A DNA stretch of 42,539 nucleotides from DASWTL01 sp966250385 (GTDB lineage Bacteria; Bacteroidota; Bacteroidia; Sphingobacteriales; Sphingobacteriaceae), in assembly GCA_966250385.1 (NCBI GenBank), contig CBINHC010000018.1, positions 1 to 42,539 on the forward strand. The letters run 5' to 3'. The notes under the pieces are model-generated. The model was not told where the DNA came from. It did not search any database and saw only the letters and a program-made list of their open reading frames with translations. A program made the position numbers and the translations under genes. Positions 16,358 to 24,571 of the stretch are shown here, one piece after another (position 1 is the stretch's first letter; every line of letters begins with the position of its first letter).

Positions 16358-16907
16358 ACGGAGGCCGTGTCGCTGCGCCGGCCGATTCGCCTTGAGGATA
16401 GATGGTAATGTTGGCAGCAGGAATCCCGCCCTGCTGTATCAGCCAGTTGCGTACCTGCGTAGCCCTCCTGCGGGTAAGTGCCAGGTTATCCGCTGTCGAA
16501 CCGGCAGTATCGGCATAGCTGTAAACCTTAAGCAGACCGTTATTGAACCGCCTGGTAACAGACCGGGAGATCTGCATCAGCTTACGACGGGCCTCTCTTG
16601 CGAGCGCAGCCTTCCCCGGATCAAATAGAATTACGGTGTACATGGCGATTTCATCATTCCCGCTTACGGCAATTCCCGGGTAAGTAACCTCCTCGAAACG
16701 GACTGATCCGGCCGTCAGGGTAACCGGAGTAACCAGATCGTTTCCCCCGGAGATATTTGTTGAATCCCGGACTGCGAAGTCCTTTTCTCCGGAACCGAAC
16801 CTGAACGGCCGGGTACTATAGATCACGAGAAAGGAAAGAATGCCGGCCAGGGCAACCAGGAACCAGATCCACCAGCGTGTCGGTTCTTTGTACTCATCCT
16901 CGAACAT
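16287..16907 (-). CDS. Membrane-anchored OmpA-domain protein
   Basis: The 206-residue protein has an N-terminal membrane helix (WWIWFLVALAGILSFLVIYS, about 12-31). A C-terminal OmpA-like peptidoglycan-binding domain follows at about 90-200: MYTVILFDPGKAAL, KVYSYADTAGSTADNLALTR, RRATQVRNWLIQQG, and FDRRIEIVASVD at the end. The middle is Gly/Ser/Thr-rich. It would tie the inner membrane to the cell wall. The gene lies 65 bases after the DUF4249 gene on the same strand and may be the third gene of that unit. Its 3' end overlaps the CBM9-like gene by 71 bases. Confidence 0.82.
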   Translation of the reverse strand: MFEDEYKEPTRWWIWFLVALAGILSFLVIYSTRPFRFGSGEKDFAVRDSTNISGGNDLVTPVTLTAGSVRFEEVTYPGIAVSGNDEIAMYTVILFDPGKAALAREARRKLMQISRSVTRRFNNGLLKVYSYADTAGSTADNLALTRRRATQVRNWLIQQGGIPAANITIYPQGESAGAATRPPFSQPDFDRRIEIVASVDRSGLTP

Positions 16908-16972
16908 ATGATGAAGTTTAAGTACAGGTCTAACAGATACCAGCGCGCTTAAGTTTGTTTTTTAACACTTCG

Positions 16973-17785
16973 CTAGGGTTTCTCCCCACGTAGCTTGACA
17001 AAGACGCCGTACCGGCTGCTGGTATGCGCGCTGAATATGCCCAGGGCCTCGTTACTGAAATTGGAAACCGGGTTTGCCGGCGCTACCGGCGGGCCGCCTT
17101 CGCCCCTGATCTGCTGGAGTGCAAAGAAATATTTGAAGACGTTCCGGTCAATGGACTGCAGCTCCAGATCGATCCGGTCATTCGTTGAAAGGTCCTCCAG
17201 TTCGTAGAAGATAACGTCCGCGACCTGGTTGCCATTGTTGAACCGGTCTTCAGTAACGGCATCCAGCACCGGCATCGAGTTCACCTTCAGGATATACCGG
17301 TACTGATTTTCCCGGTCGCCCGGATCCGTGTAGTTTGCCACCGGATAGGTGTTTGCGGAGCCAAAAATCGTCAGGCGGGTGAACGTGAGTGAATCGAGCT
17401 TCACTGGCTCGGGCATTTGGGATGTTGCCGAATAGGTCGTCCCTTCAGCGGTCACATTCAGCGTGTACGAAGATCCTGGGACCCCACGGAAACGCGCGCT
17501 CCTGTAAATTCCGGGGGCGACCTGCGGAAAAGTAACCCGGATGCCGCCCGGCCCCTGCAGCAAGACGACCGCTCCGGACACCGGATTGAAGCCGGAGGAG
17601 TCCTGGAACGGGATGCTCTTCGATACCCGGACGACCTGGGCTTCTGACTGGTCGCTAAGGTTCGCCTCGATAACGATCCTGGGATCCGCGTTGTCAAGTT
17701 CAGGATCGATCACTTTTTCACAGCCCGTCAGGATGACGCCTGCTATCCCGGCCAGGATCAAATGTTTCAGGAGTCTCTTCATCAT
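16973..17785 (-). CDS. DUF4249 lipoprotein, partner of the TonB-dependent receptor
   Basis: From ATG 17785 the protein has 270 residues and a lipoprotein signal (HLILAGIAGVILTGC). The mature start EKVIDPELDNADPRIVIEAN is typical of DUF4249, as are VRVSKSIPFQDSSGF, GAVVLLQG, PGSSYTLNVTAEGTTYSA and the late FSNEALGIFSAHTSS. DUF4249 proteins are found beside TonB-dependent receptors, as here: one base lies between the receptor's stop and this start. A surface or periplasmic substrate-binding role (SusD-like in position, not in fold) is inferred. Substrate unknown. Confidence 0.88.
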   Translation of the reverse strand: MMKRLLKHLILAGIAGVILTGCEKVIDPELDNADPRIVIEANLSDQSEAQVVRVSKSIPFQDSSGFNPVSGAVVLLQGPGGIRVTFPQVAPGIYRSARFRGVPGSSYTLNVTAEGTTYSATSQMPEPVKLDSLTFTRLTIFGSANTYPVANYTDPGDRENQYRYILKVNSMPVLDAVTEDRFNNGNQVADVIFYELEDLSTNDRIDLELQSIDRNVFKYFFALQQIRGEGGPPVAPANPVSNFSNEALGIFSAHTSSRYGVFVKLRGEKP

Positions 17786-17786
17786 G

Positions 17787-20114
17787 CTAAAATTTAAAGT
17801 TCCAGGTAACCGAGGGAATGATCCCGAACAGAGAGGTCCGTACAGCCCGGGTCCTATCAGGATTCGACGGGTCCTCTTCAAAATCAATCAGGAAAGCATT
17901 CTGCCGGTTATATAGGTTGTATATCCCGAAAGACCAGCTGGATTGCAGCTTCTTTCCCGGCTTGGCCTCCAGTGTGGCGGAAAGATCAAGCCGGTGATAA
18001 TCCGGCATCCGGTTGGAGTTCCGGTCAGCATAATAGAACACCGTCTCGCCGTTCAGCACATATTTGCCGGCCGGAAAGGTTACAGCGTTCCCCGTATTGA
18101 AAACAAACGTCGACGAAAAAGTCCATCGGGGGTTCAACCGGTAGATTCCTACCAGGGACAGGTCATGCGTTCGGTCCTGCTTCGCCAGGAACCAGTCCCC
18201 TTCGCTGATCTGATCAAACCTGCGCTCCGTTCTGGACAGGGTATAACCGACCCAGCCGCTGAATCTTCCGGATCGTTTTTTAAGAAAAAGCTCAACCCCA
18301 TACGAACGCCCGTCACCAAAAAGAAGGTCGGCCTCCACATTGCTGTTTCCCCGGAGATCGGTCCCGCTTCGGTACTCGATTTGATTCTGCATCCATTTGT
18401 AGTACACCTCCGCAGAAAACTCATACTGGTCCTGGCGGAAGTTCCGGAAATAGCCGGCCGCAAACTGGTCGGCTAATTCGGGTCTGACCGTCTTGCTGTT
18501 CATAATATACAGGTCGGTTGGCGACGTGGCCGTCGAATTGGACATCAGATGAAGATTCTGGCTGTTCCGCGTATAGGAGGCCTTTACAGAGCTGGTCGGG
18601 TTGACCGTATAACTGGCTGATATCCGCGGTTCCGGGGTCAGGTAGTTCTTTACAGGCTCAAAATCCCCGTACTCGCGCGAGCTCACGGTGTTCCCCTCGG
18701 CATCATAGGATCGGAACAGACCTGGCCCCAGGCACAGGAAGTCACTGAACCGCAAGCCGTATACCAGCCGCAGACGGCTGTTCACTTCCCACTCGTCCGA
18801 AACGTAGGCTGCGATCTCAAGGCCCTTGCGGTTCTCGATCGCAATGTTATTCACGCTCGAAGATTCGTCAGAATCGATGCGGCCGGGCATAATGGTATGA
18901 TGGATCGCGTTGATCCCGAACTTCAGGTCGTGACGGTTTCCCGCCGTGTATTGGAAATCCTGTTTCAGGTTGAAGTTTCTGATACCGGACCGGACTCTGA
19001 ACCCGTTCTCTTCGAGAAAGTTCTCAATACTGTAGTCGTAATTACTGTAGATCAGGGAAGTTCCCGAAAACAGCCGGCTGTTCACCAGGCTGCTCCACCG
19101 CAGCGTAGCTGTTGAATTCCCCCAGTCAAACGCGAAGGTTCTGGCCAGACCGAGCTCGTCGCGCCCGAAATACCCGGAAAGATACAGAACGTTCCTATCA
19201 TTGATCTGCAAATTCACCTTGGCGTTCAGATCATAAAAATAGATCGTATTGTCATTGATCGCCGAGTCCGAGGAAAGAGCCAGGAAGGCATCGGCGTAGG
19301 TCCTCCTCCCGCTGACCATAAAGGAACTTCTGTCTTTGACCAGGGGCCCTTCGACTTTGAGACGGGAGGAGATCAGGCCGACTCCGCCTTCTGCCGTGTG
19401 ATTCTTCCTGTTGCCATCGTTCATTTTGATATCCAGCACGGAGGCGAGCCGCCCGCCATATTCCGCCGGCATTCCGCCCTTGAATACCGCCACATCCTTT
19501 ATGGCGTCCGAGTTGAAGGTGGAAAAGAATCCCAGCAGGTGCGACGCATTATACACCGTGGCTTCATCCAGAAGTATGAGGTTATGATCAGATGAGCCGC
19601 CCCTGACGTAAAATCCGCTGTTCCCCTCCCCTGCAGGCTTAATGCCCGGCAGCAACTGGATCGTCTTGAGGATATCCCGCTCCCCGAACAGAACCGGCAC
19701 ATTTTTGACTTCCGCCAGGTTAACCCTGGCAAGCCCCATCTGCGCATCCGATACGTTCTCATTCCGCCGTTCACCGCTGATGACGACCTCGGAGAGAACG
19801 GTGCTCTGCTCCAGGGCGAGATCCACGCGCTGATTCTCCGAAAGCCGGATCATGCGGGTTACGGTCTTATATCCCACATAGCTGACGCTCATCATATAGT
19901 CGCCGGGAGCCAGTCTGGCCGAATAAAAGCCATAGGCATTGGTGCCGGTACCGATCTGAGCTTTGCCCGAGAACCGGACCGACACGCCAATCAGGGATTC
20001 CCCTGACCGGGCATCTTTAATGACTCCGCTAACCGAATAATTCGCCTGCGCATATAAACTGGTTTGGATAAGGACCAGCAGTACCCCACTCAGGATCTTC
20101 CTAAGACCGATCAT
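17787..20114 (-). CDS. TonB-dependent receptor with CarboxypepD_reg-like domain
   Basis: A 775-residue outer-membrane receptor. After a signal peptide (MIGLRKILSGVLLVLIQTSL, ending YAQ) comes a carboxypeptidase-regulatory-like domain (about 25-105; SGVIKDARSGESLIGVSV, YGFYSARLAPGDYMMSVSYV). The plug follows at about 120-230, with NSGFYVRGGSSDHNLILLDE and GGMPAEYGGRLASVLDIKM. The rest is the barrel, with many aromatic strands and a C-terminal SVTWNFKF. It imports an unknown nutrient using TonB energy. The upstream part of the frame begins with TTG, so ATG 20114 is chosen. It forms an operon with the DUF4249 gene. No FecR, anti-sigma or ECF sigma gene is adjacent, and no SusD. Confidence 0.92.
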   Translation of the reverse strand: MIGLRKILSGVLLVLIQTSLYAQANYSVSGVIKDARSGESLIGVSVRFSGKAQIGTGTNAYGFYSARLAPGDYMMSVSYVGYKTVTRMIRLSENQRVDLALEQSTVLSEVVISGERRNENVSDAQMGLARVNLAEVKNVPVLFGERDILKTIQLLPGIKPAGEGNSGFYVRGGSSDHNLILLDEATVYNASHLLGFFSTFNSDAIKDVAVFKGGMPAEYGGRLASVLDIKMNDGNRKNHTAEGGVGLISSRLKVEGPLVKDRSSFMVSGRRTYADAFLALSSDSAINDNTIYFYDLNAKVNLQINDRNVLYLSGYFGRDELGLARTFAFDWGNSTATLRWSSLVNSRLFSGTSLIYSNYDYSIENFLEENGFRVRSGIRNFNLKQDFQYTAGNRHDLKFGINAIHHTIMPGRIDSDESSSVNNIAIENRKGLEIAAYVSDEWEVNSRLRLVYGLRFSDFLCLGPGLFRSYDAEGNTVSSREYGDFEPVKNYLTPEPRISASYTVNPTSSVKASYTRNSQNLHLMSNSTATSPTDLYIMNSKTVRPELADQFAAGYFRNFRQDQYEFSAEVYYKWMQNQIEYRSGTDLRGNSNVEADLLFGDGRSYGVELFLKKRSGRFSGWVGYTLSRTERRFDQISEGDWFLAKQDRTHDLSLVGIYRLNPRWTFSSTFVFNTGNAVTFPAGKYVLNGETVFYYADRNSNRMPDYHRLDLSATLEAKPGKKLQSSWSFGIYNLYNRQNAFLIDFEEDPSNPDRTRAVRTSLFGIIPSVTWNFKF

Positions 20115-20282
20115 CGATATGCAAATTTGTTTCAGCAAAGTAAGCTATTCCTCCCCTCGTTTTAACGGAATTAAACCTGCAAAGTTCATTCAGGGACACT
20201 TCCTGCTGTACATCAGCGGACGTGTTGCCGGGGAACAGGAAGAGGTCACACAAAAACGCTTCCACAAATGTCTTACTATTCG

Positions 20283-21173
20283 ATGGAAAAAATTTACTTA
20301 AGCGACTCCGGCCCCAAAGTTTCTCCCGCAATTTATGGATTCTACCGCTGGAACGAGGTTGAAAAGCCTGGCCTGACCATGGAGCGGATCGTCAATCTCT
20401 GCTTAGAACTCGGGATCAACACCTTTGACCATGCAGATATCTATGGTTCGTACCAGTGCGAAGAGCTGTTCGGACGGCTCAACAGCCAGCGATCGTTCCG
20501 CCGGGAGGATATCGTCCTCTTCACCAAGTGCGGACTCCGGGTACCGCATCCGGATCATCCGGAGATCCGGACTCCCCATGTGGACACCTCCAGGGAGCAC
20601 ATCCTTCGGAGCCTGGACAACTCGCTCCGGAAATTAAAGACCGATTACATCGATATTTTCCTGCTGAACCAGCTCGACCCGGTGAGCAACCTTGAAGAGA
20701 CAGCTCATACCCTCAGGCAGCTGAAAGAGTCCGGAAAAGTGAGGAACATCGGGATTGCGAACTTCTCGGTTTTTCAGCATCAGCTACTGGCCTCCTATCT
20801 GCAGATGCCCATCGTAACGAATCATATCGAACTGAACTTACTAAATACCGCTGCGCTGGACAACGGGCAGATCGACTACATCAAGCAGGGCTATATGCGG
20901 CCGCTCGCTTCAGCTCCGCTGGCCGCAGGAAGGATCGCCAATGACACCGGCTACCTGCCTGCACGGCTGCGCGCAAAGCTGGATGAGATGGCGGTCAAGC
21001 ACCACAACGATATCGAATCGGTCGCCGTTGCGTGGCTGATCAAAATGGGTGCCCTCCCGCTTATCGGGACGACCGACGAGCGTAGAATCCGGAATATCGT
21101 CAATGCGTTCAACATCGATATGGATATTCAGGACTGGTATGAACTTTACCACGCGTCACGGGAGGACATCTGA
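20283..21173 (+). CDS. Aldo/keto reductase, YdhF-like, with Asn for the catalytic His
   Basis: The 296-residue protein (ATG 20283; an in-frame ATG at 20268 adds five residues) is a member of the aldo/keto reductase superfamily, closest to the YdhF type. The start is MEKIYLSDSGPKVSPAIYGF. The catalytic Asp and Tyr are in NTFDHADIYGSYQCEE, the Lys in VLFTKCGLRV. The fourth tetrad residue, a His in most members (LLLHRPDP in YdhF-like proteins), is here Asn129 in IFLLNQLDP. The NADPH-binding C-terminus is present (PLIGTTDERRIRNIV). The same His-to-Asn change is known in potassium-channel beta subunits of the superfamily, which reduce slowly, so activity may be altered. Substrate unknown; single gene. 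Confidence 0.88.
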   Translation: MEKIYLSDSGPKVSPAIYGFYRWNEVEKPGLTMERIVNLCLELGINTFDHADIYGSYQCEELFGRLNSQRSFRREDIVLFTKCGLRVPHPDHPEIRTPHVDTSREHILRSLDNSLRKLKTDYIDIFLLNQLDPVSNLEETAHTLRQLKESGKVRNIGIANFSVFQHQLLASYLQMPIVTNHIELNLLNTAALDNGQIDYIKQGYMRPLASAPLAAGRIANDTGYLPARLRAKLDEMAVKHHNDIESVAVAWLIKMGALPLIGTTDERRIRNIVNAFNIDMDIQDWYELYHASREDI

Positions 21174-21179
21174 AACCCG

Positions 21180-21959
21180 TCAGCTGCTGAAGCCTAGCTT
21201 GACCTTATAGCGGAACCTTCCGTTAAACTCCTGCTCAAGTTTCAGCACTTCGCGGGTTTTCTTGCTTATCCAGAACGTTTCCTTTCCGCTCGCGGAGTTA
21301 TGGGTGAGCAACCAGCAATCAATTTTCTGGTCATTGTACCCGGTAAGAAATCCGCTGCCGGTCACTGAATAAACCTGGCCCGCCGGTGCTCCGAAACCCG
21401 GGTCATAGAAATTGATCCGGAAGGAGACATGCTCCCGATACGGAAGCGTAGAGAATACTTCCAGGTCCAGATGCCAGTTCAGCACATATTGGTCAAGAGC
21501 CTGCGAGAAAGCTTCGAACATCTTCTTTTTCGCCGGTACCGTATCCGAGCTGCTCAGTATCGTATCACGAAAACGGGCAGTCCTGCTGATAAAGTCGAAC
21601 TGTCCGGAACCTGAACGTTTCCACCAGGTGTCATGAAACAACGGTGCAAACGTTTTCCGGTCATTCACCGAATACACCCGATGAGTGACCGATGTATTGT
21701 CTTCCCACTCCTGGCGGATGCTGACCGCATCCCTGCCGCGGTAATTCAGGAAGTTGATTGTCCGGGTCCATATCTGGTATCCGATCCGGCTGCTGTCCCG
21801 GCCGTTTTTAAAGTAAACGAGGTACCGGTTTACCCCCGGTTTAAGAGGGGCGGTATTCACCCGTGAAGCATTAATCGTAATCGTATCTCTTTTTTGGGAA
21901 AACCCTGAAGTGGTGCCCAGCAACCCCAGCAGAGCCATTGAAAGTAAGGTTTTATACAT
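21180..21959 (-). CDS. Secreted DUF3108-like protein
   Basis: The 259-residue protein has a signal peptide (MYKTLLSMALLGLLGTTSGF-SQ). The body is beta-rich with many aromatic and basic residues: SRVNTAPLKPGVNRYLVYFK, IRQEWEDNTSVTHRVYSVN, YSVTGSGFLTGYNDQKIDCW and a closing EFNGRFRYKVKLGF. The overall pattern (a periplasmic protein comparing a measured quantity with a scale, ending TREVLKLEQEF) resembles DUF3108 / LolA-like beta-sheet proteins. That assignment is tentative. Convergent with the aldo/keto reductase, 6 bases between stops. Confidence 0.65.
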   Translation of the reverse strand: MYKTLLSMALLGLLGTTSGFSQKRDTITINASRVNTAPLKPGVNRYLVYFKNGRDSSRIGYQIWTRTINFLNYRGRDAVSIRQEWEDNTSVTHRVYSVNDRKTFAPLFHDTWWKRSGSGQFDFISRTARFRDTILSSSDTVPAKKKMFEAFSQALDQYVLNWHLDLEVFSTLPYREHVSFRINFYDPGFGAPAGQVYSVTGSGFLTGYNDQKIDCWLLTHNSASGKETFWISKKTREVLKLEQEFNGRFRYKVKLGFSS

Positions 21960-22017
21960 ACACGTTAAACTTTAAGGTTGGTCGACTTTCGCGTTCGGAT
22001 GTTTCAATGGTAACAGA

Positions 22018-22686
22018 TTATTTACCTGAGCGGGAAGGTTTATTCAGTTCCCGGAGCGCCTCTGAGGCGATCCACCTGGCCGGGCGGCTTTCCAGCGTCC
22101 GGATCCGGAGAGCGGACTGAATGGCCAGTTCCCGGAGCAGCCCGTTTCTTTTCCCGATTTGTCTCAATGCCCAGCTGACGGCCTTCTTCACAAAATTCCG
22201 GCCGTCAACGGCATGTTCGCAGATCAGCGGCAGGAACCCGATAAACCGGGCGTCCAGAGCTCTTTTGTCATGGACGGCCAGTGCCGCCATCATGGCGAAA
22301 CCTGCCCGTTTTTCAAATTCACCCGCACGGGCCGTCCATTCTGCGGCCTTTTCATAGGCCTGCGAGCTTTTGATGAACAGGTTAATACAGGCCTGGTCAC
22401 AAATGTCCCAGGAATCAAAGTCGCCCACCCACAGGTCCATCAGACTTTCGGTGAGCTCGCGGGGATCGCCGATCAGAACAGCAAGCAGACGAGCTTCGTG
22501 GACACCAGTGTCCCATAACTGCTGGGCCAGCGTATGATTGCGCCCGATCTCTCTGGCAAGACCCCGAAGCACCGGCATCCGGATTCCAAGCACCTCGTTC
22601 CCGGTAATGCCAAATCGCGCCATCCCGGATGCAGAGGCCTCATCGCCCAGCCTTTGCAGCAAGTCCATGGTTTCATGCAGCGTCAT
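22018..22686 (-). CDS. AlkD-like DNA alkylation repair protein
   Basis: From ATG 22686 the protein has 222 residues made of HEAT-like helical repeats, the AlkC/AlkD fold. AlkD-type DNA glycosylases remove positively charged 3- and 7-alkylpurines. Visible family words are FGITGNEVLGIRMPVLRGLA, WDTGVHEARLLAVLIGDP, VGDFDSWDICDQACINLF, EFEKRAGFAMMAALAV, GRNFVKKAVSWALRQIGK and SRPARWIASEALREL. The DxWDxxDxxxxxxF and KAVSWALRxIG motifs are strong markers. The frame opens earlier (22782), but the homologous part begins at MTLHETMDLL. It is divergent from the DedA gene and not in an operon. Confidence 0.88.
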   Translation of the reverse strand: MTLHETMDLLQRLGDEASASGMARFGITGNEVLGIRMPVLRGLAREIGRNHTLAQQLWDTGVHEARLLAVLIGDPRELTESLMDLWVGDFDSWDICDQACINLFIKSSQAYEKAAEWTARAGEFEKRAGFAMMAALAVHDKRALDARFIGFLPLICEHAVDGRNFVKKAVSWALRQIGKRNGLLRELAIQSALRIRTLESRPARWIASEALRELNKPSRSGK

Positions 22687-22850
22687 CAGATCTGAAGGTA
22701 GGCAAAAAATTCCGGGGCCGCCGCCCCGCGGCATTGTAACAGTTACGTCAGAATTTACCCAAAGGACCATAAAACGCGGCATTATTAGTTTCAGTACTTA
22801 CGGCTACCATGACATGTTGAACTTTAAGCCGTATTTTCGCCGCATTATTT

Positions 22851-23546
22851 ATGGAACTCATAGCAAACGCTTTCGACCTTTTTCTTCATATCGATGATCA
22901 TCTGAATGAGATCATACAGAATTACCGGATGTGGACATACCTGATCCTGTTCCTGATCATTTTTGCAGAGACCGGCCTGGTGGTCACCCCGTTCCTGCCA
23001 GGCGATCCGCTTCTTTTCGCAGCCGGCGCCCTGATCGCAGCAGGCGGGACAGGACTTGACATCTATGTACTGGGAGCGGTCCTTATCGGCGCGGCCATCC
23101 TGGGAAATGCGGCGAACTATACCATCGGACGGTCCCTGGGCCAGCGGGTGTTTAAGCCTACGAACCGCATCCTCAAACTCGAATATTACGAATCTACCAA
23201 CGTCTTTTTTGAAAAGCATGGAGGCAAGGCGGTTATATTCAGCCGGTTTTTCCCGGTGCTCAGGACATTTGTTCCATTCGTTGCCGGCGTCGGCAAAATG
23301 AAGTGGTCGCACTTCACCTTCTATAATGTGGTCGGCGCCTTGGTATGGATCGTATTTTTCCTGGCCGCCGGATTCCTGTTCGGTAATCTGGCCGTTGTAA
23401 AAGAAAACTTTTCAGTGGTGATCGTTGCGATTACCGTGCTTGCGACGATCCCGCCGGTAGTGGCCGGTATCCGCGCACGGATCAGCAAATCCAAAGTGCA
23501 ACCGGTACCTGTTTCGGTAAAAGACCATGATACCGGGAAGTCATAA
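22851..23546 (+). CDS. DedA-family membrane protein
   Basis: A 231-residue inner-membrane protein of the DedA / VTT superfamily, a family linked to lipid scrambling (undecaprenyl-phosphate or phospholipid). It has several hydrophobic segments (about 28-48, 62-95, 150-175, 185-205), the early ETGLVVTPFLPGDPLLFAAG motif (E/D-TG-PFxPGD) and the central SRFFPVLRTFVPFVAGVGKM with the conserved Arg pair. The length is normal (about 200-230). A TATTTTCG box lies 11 bases before the ATG. Single gene. Confidence 0.92.
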   Translation: MELIANAFDLFLHIDDHLNEIIQNYRMWTYLILFLIIFAETGLVVTPFLPGDPLLFAAGALIAAGGTGLDIYVLGAVLIGAAILGNAANYTIGRSLGQRVFKPTNRILKLEYYESTNVFFEKHGGKAVIFSRFFPVLRTFVPFVAGVGKMKWSHFTFYNVVGALVWIVFFLAAGFLFGNLAVVKENFSVVIVAITVLATIPPVVAGIRARISKSKVQPVPVSVKDHDTGKS

Positions 23547-23569
23547 CAAATATCAGCCATCCGGATGGA

Positions 23570-24514
23570 TCATTCAAGCGCTGAATACCATGCTTTGACG
23601 CACCGAACGAATTCGGCAGTCTCTTCGACATCCGGAAAATGGGCGCTCCGCTCAAAGAACCGGATCTGCGAACCCGCGATTTCCTCCTTGATCCGAATAG
23701 CTGCCGGCAACGCTCCGTTCCTGTCATAAACCCCGGTAAGGATGAGTACGGGTGAATTGATGCGGTGGGCATCCTCATAAAGATTGACCGGTCTGTGTTG
23801 CATCATAAGCGCTTTCATCACCTCCCCTGTATTACCGATCCCGCTCTCCCGCCACATATCGAATACTTTCCGGCCCTGGGCAGTGTCCCTAAAAAGAAAC
23901 CGGATCACATCTTCCCGGCCTGCGAGATTCCAGAAGGCCATATTCTTATCCGACAACGAAGCAGGGCTCCTGAGAATACTGTCCATTTTCGGACGCGTTT
24001 GAGCATTGGCCTGGGAGTAGAAATTGGCCAACTGACTCAGAAGGACGGAGGAATCCTGGAGGGTCGCAAATGATTCAAGAATCAGACCCCTGACCTGATC
24101 CGGATGCGCAAGTGTATATTCCAGAGCCAATGAAGCGCCGAAGGAGTACCCCAGCGGCACGATTTGTTTCAAATTCAGATGCTTTCGAATCGCCTCCAGA
24201 TCACTGACCATAAGCGGGACCGTGTATTTACCGTCCGCCGGCCGGTCTGAGCGGCCGCTGCCGCGCTGCTCATAGTAGATCACTGTTGCAAATTTTTCGA
24301 GCCCTGCCCCCGCCGTCCGCTCAAAGACATAATGGTTACCGCCGGGTCCGCCGTGAATGATCACCAGGGGAACCGTCCGGTGCTCCGCACCGGACACTTT
24401 AACCCAATGCCGGATCCCGTTGACATTCACCATAGATACTCCGTTTACCAGCTCCTGGGCACAGGAAATAAAAGGGGCTATGATTAAGAGCAAGATAAGT
24501 TTGTATCTGGACAT
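23570..24514 (-). CDS. Lipoprotein alpha/beta hydrolase, proline-iminopeptidase-like
   Basis: The 314-residue enzyme has a lipoprotein-type signal (MSRYKLILLLIIAPFISC, Cys18). The alpha/beta-hydrolase core has the oxyanion loop LVIIHGGPGGNHYVF, the strand VIYYEQRGSGRSDRP, the nucleophile elbow LGYSFGASLALEY, the acid in TGVYDRNGALPAA and the His in FFERSAHFPDVEE. HGGPGG and YYEQRGSGRS are the usual marks of peptidase family S33 (prolyl iminopeptidases and tricorn-associated peptidases). Substrate unknown; it may cleave N-terminal Pro or other amino acids from peptides outside the cytoplasm. The next gene on the strand ends 57 bases upstream. Confidence 0.88.
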   Translation of the reverse strand: MSRYKLILLLIIAPFISCAQELVNGVSMVNVNGIRHWVKVSGAEHRTVPLVIIHGGPGGNHYVFERTAGAGLEKFATVIYYEQRGSGRSDRPADGKYTVPLMVSDLEAIRKHLNLKQIVPLGYSFGASLALEYTLAHPDQVRGLILESFATLQDSSVLLSQLANFYSQANAQTRPKMDSILRSPASLSDKNMAFWNLAGREDVIRFLFRDTAQGRKVFDMWRESGIGNTGEVMKALMMQHRPVNLYEDAHRINSPVLILTGVYDRNGALPAAIRIKEEIAGSQIRFFERSAHFPDVEETAEFVRCVKAWYSALE

Positions 24515-24571
24515 AACGGTTGTTTCTCACTAAGACCGGATACTACGGAAAACGTTACATGATCCCCGTAT

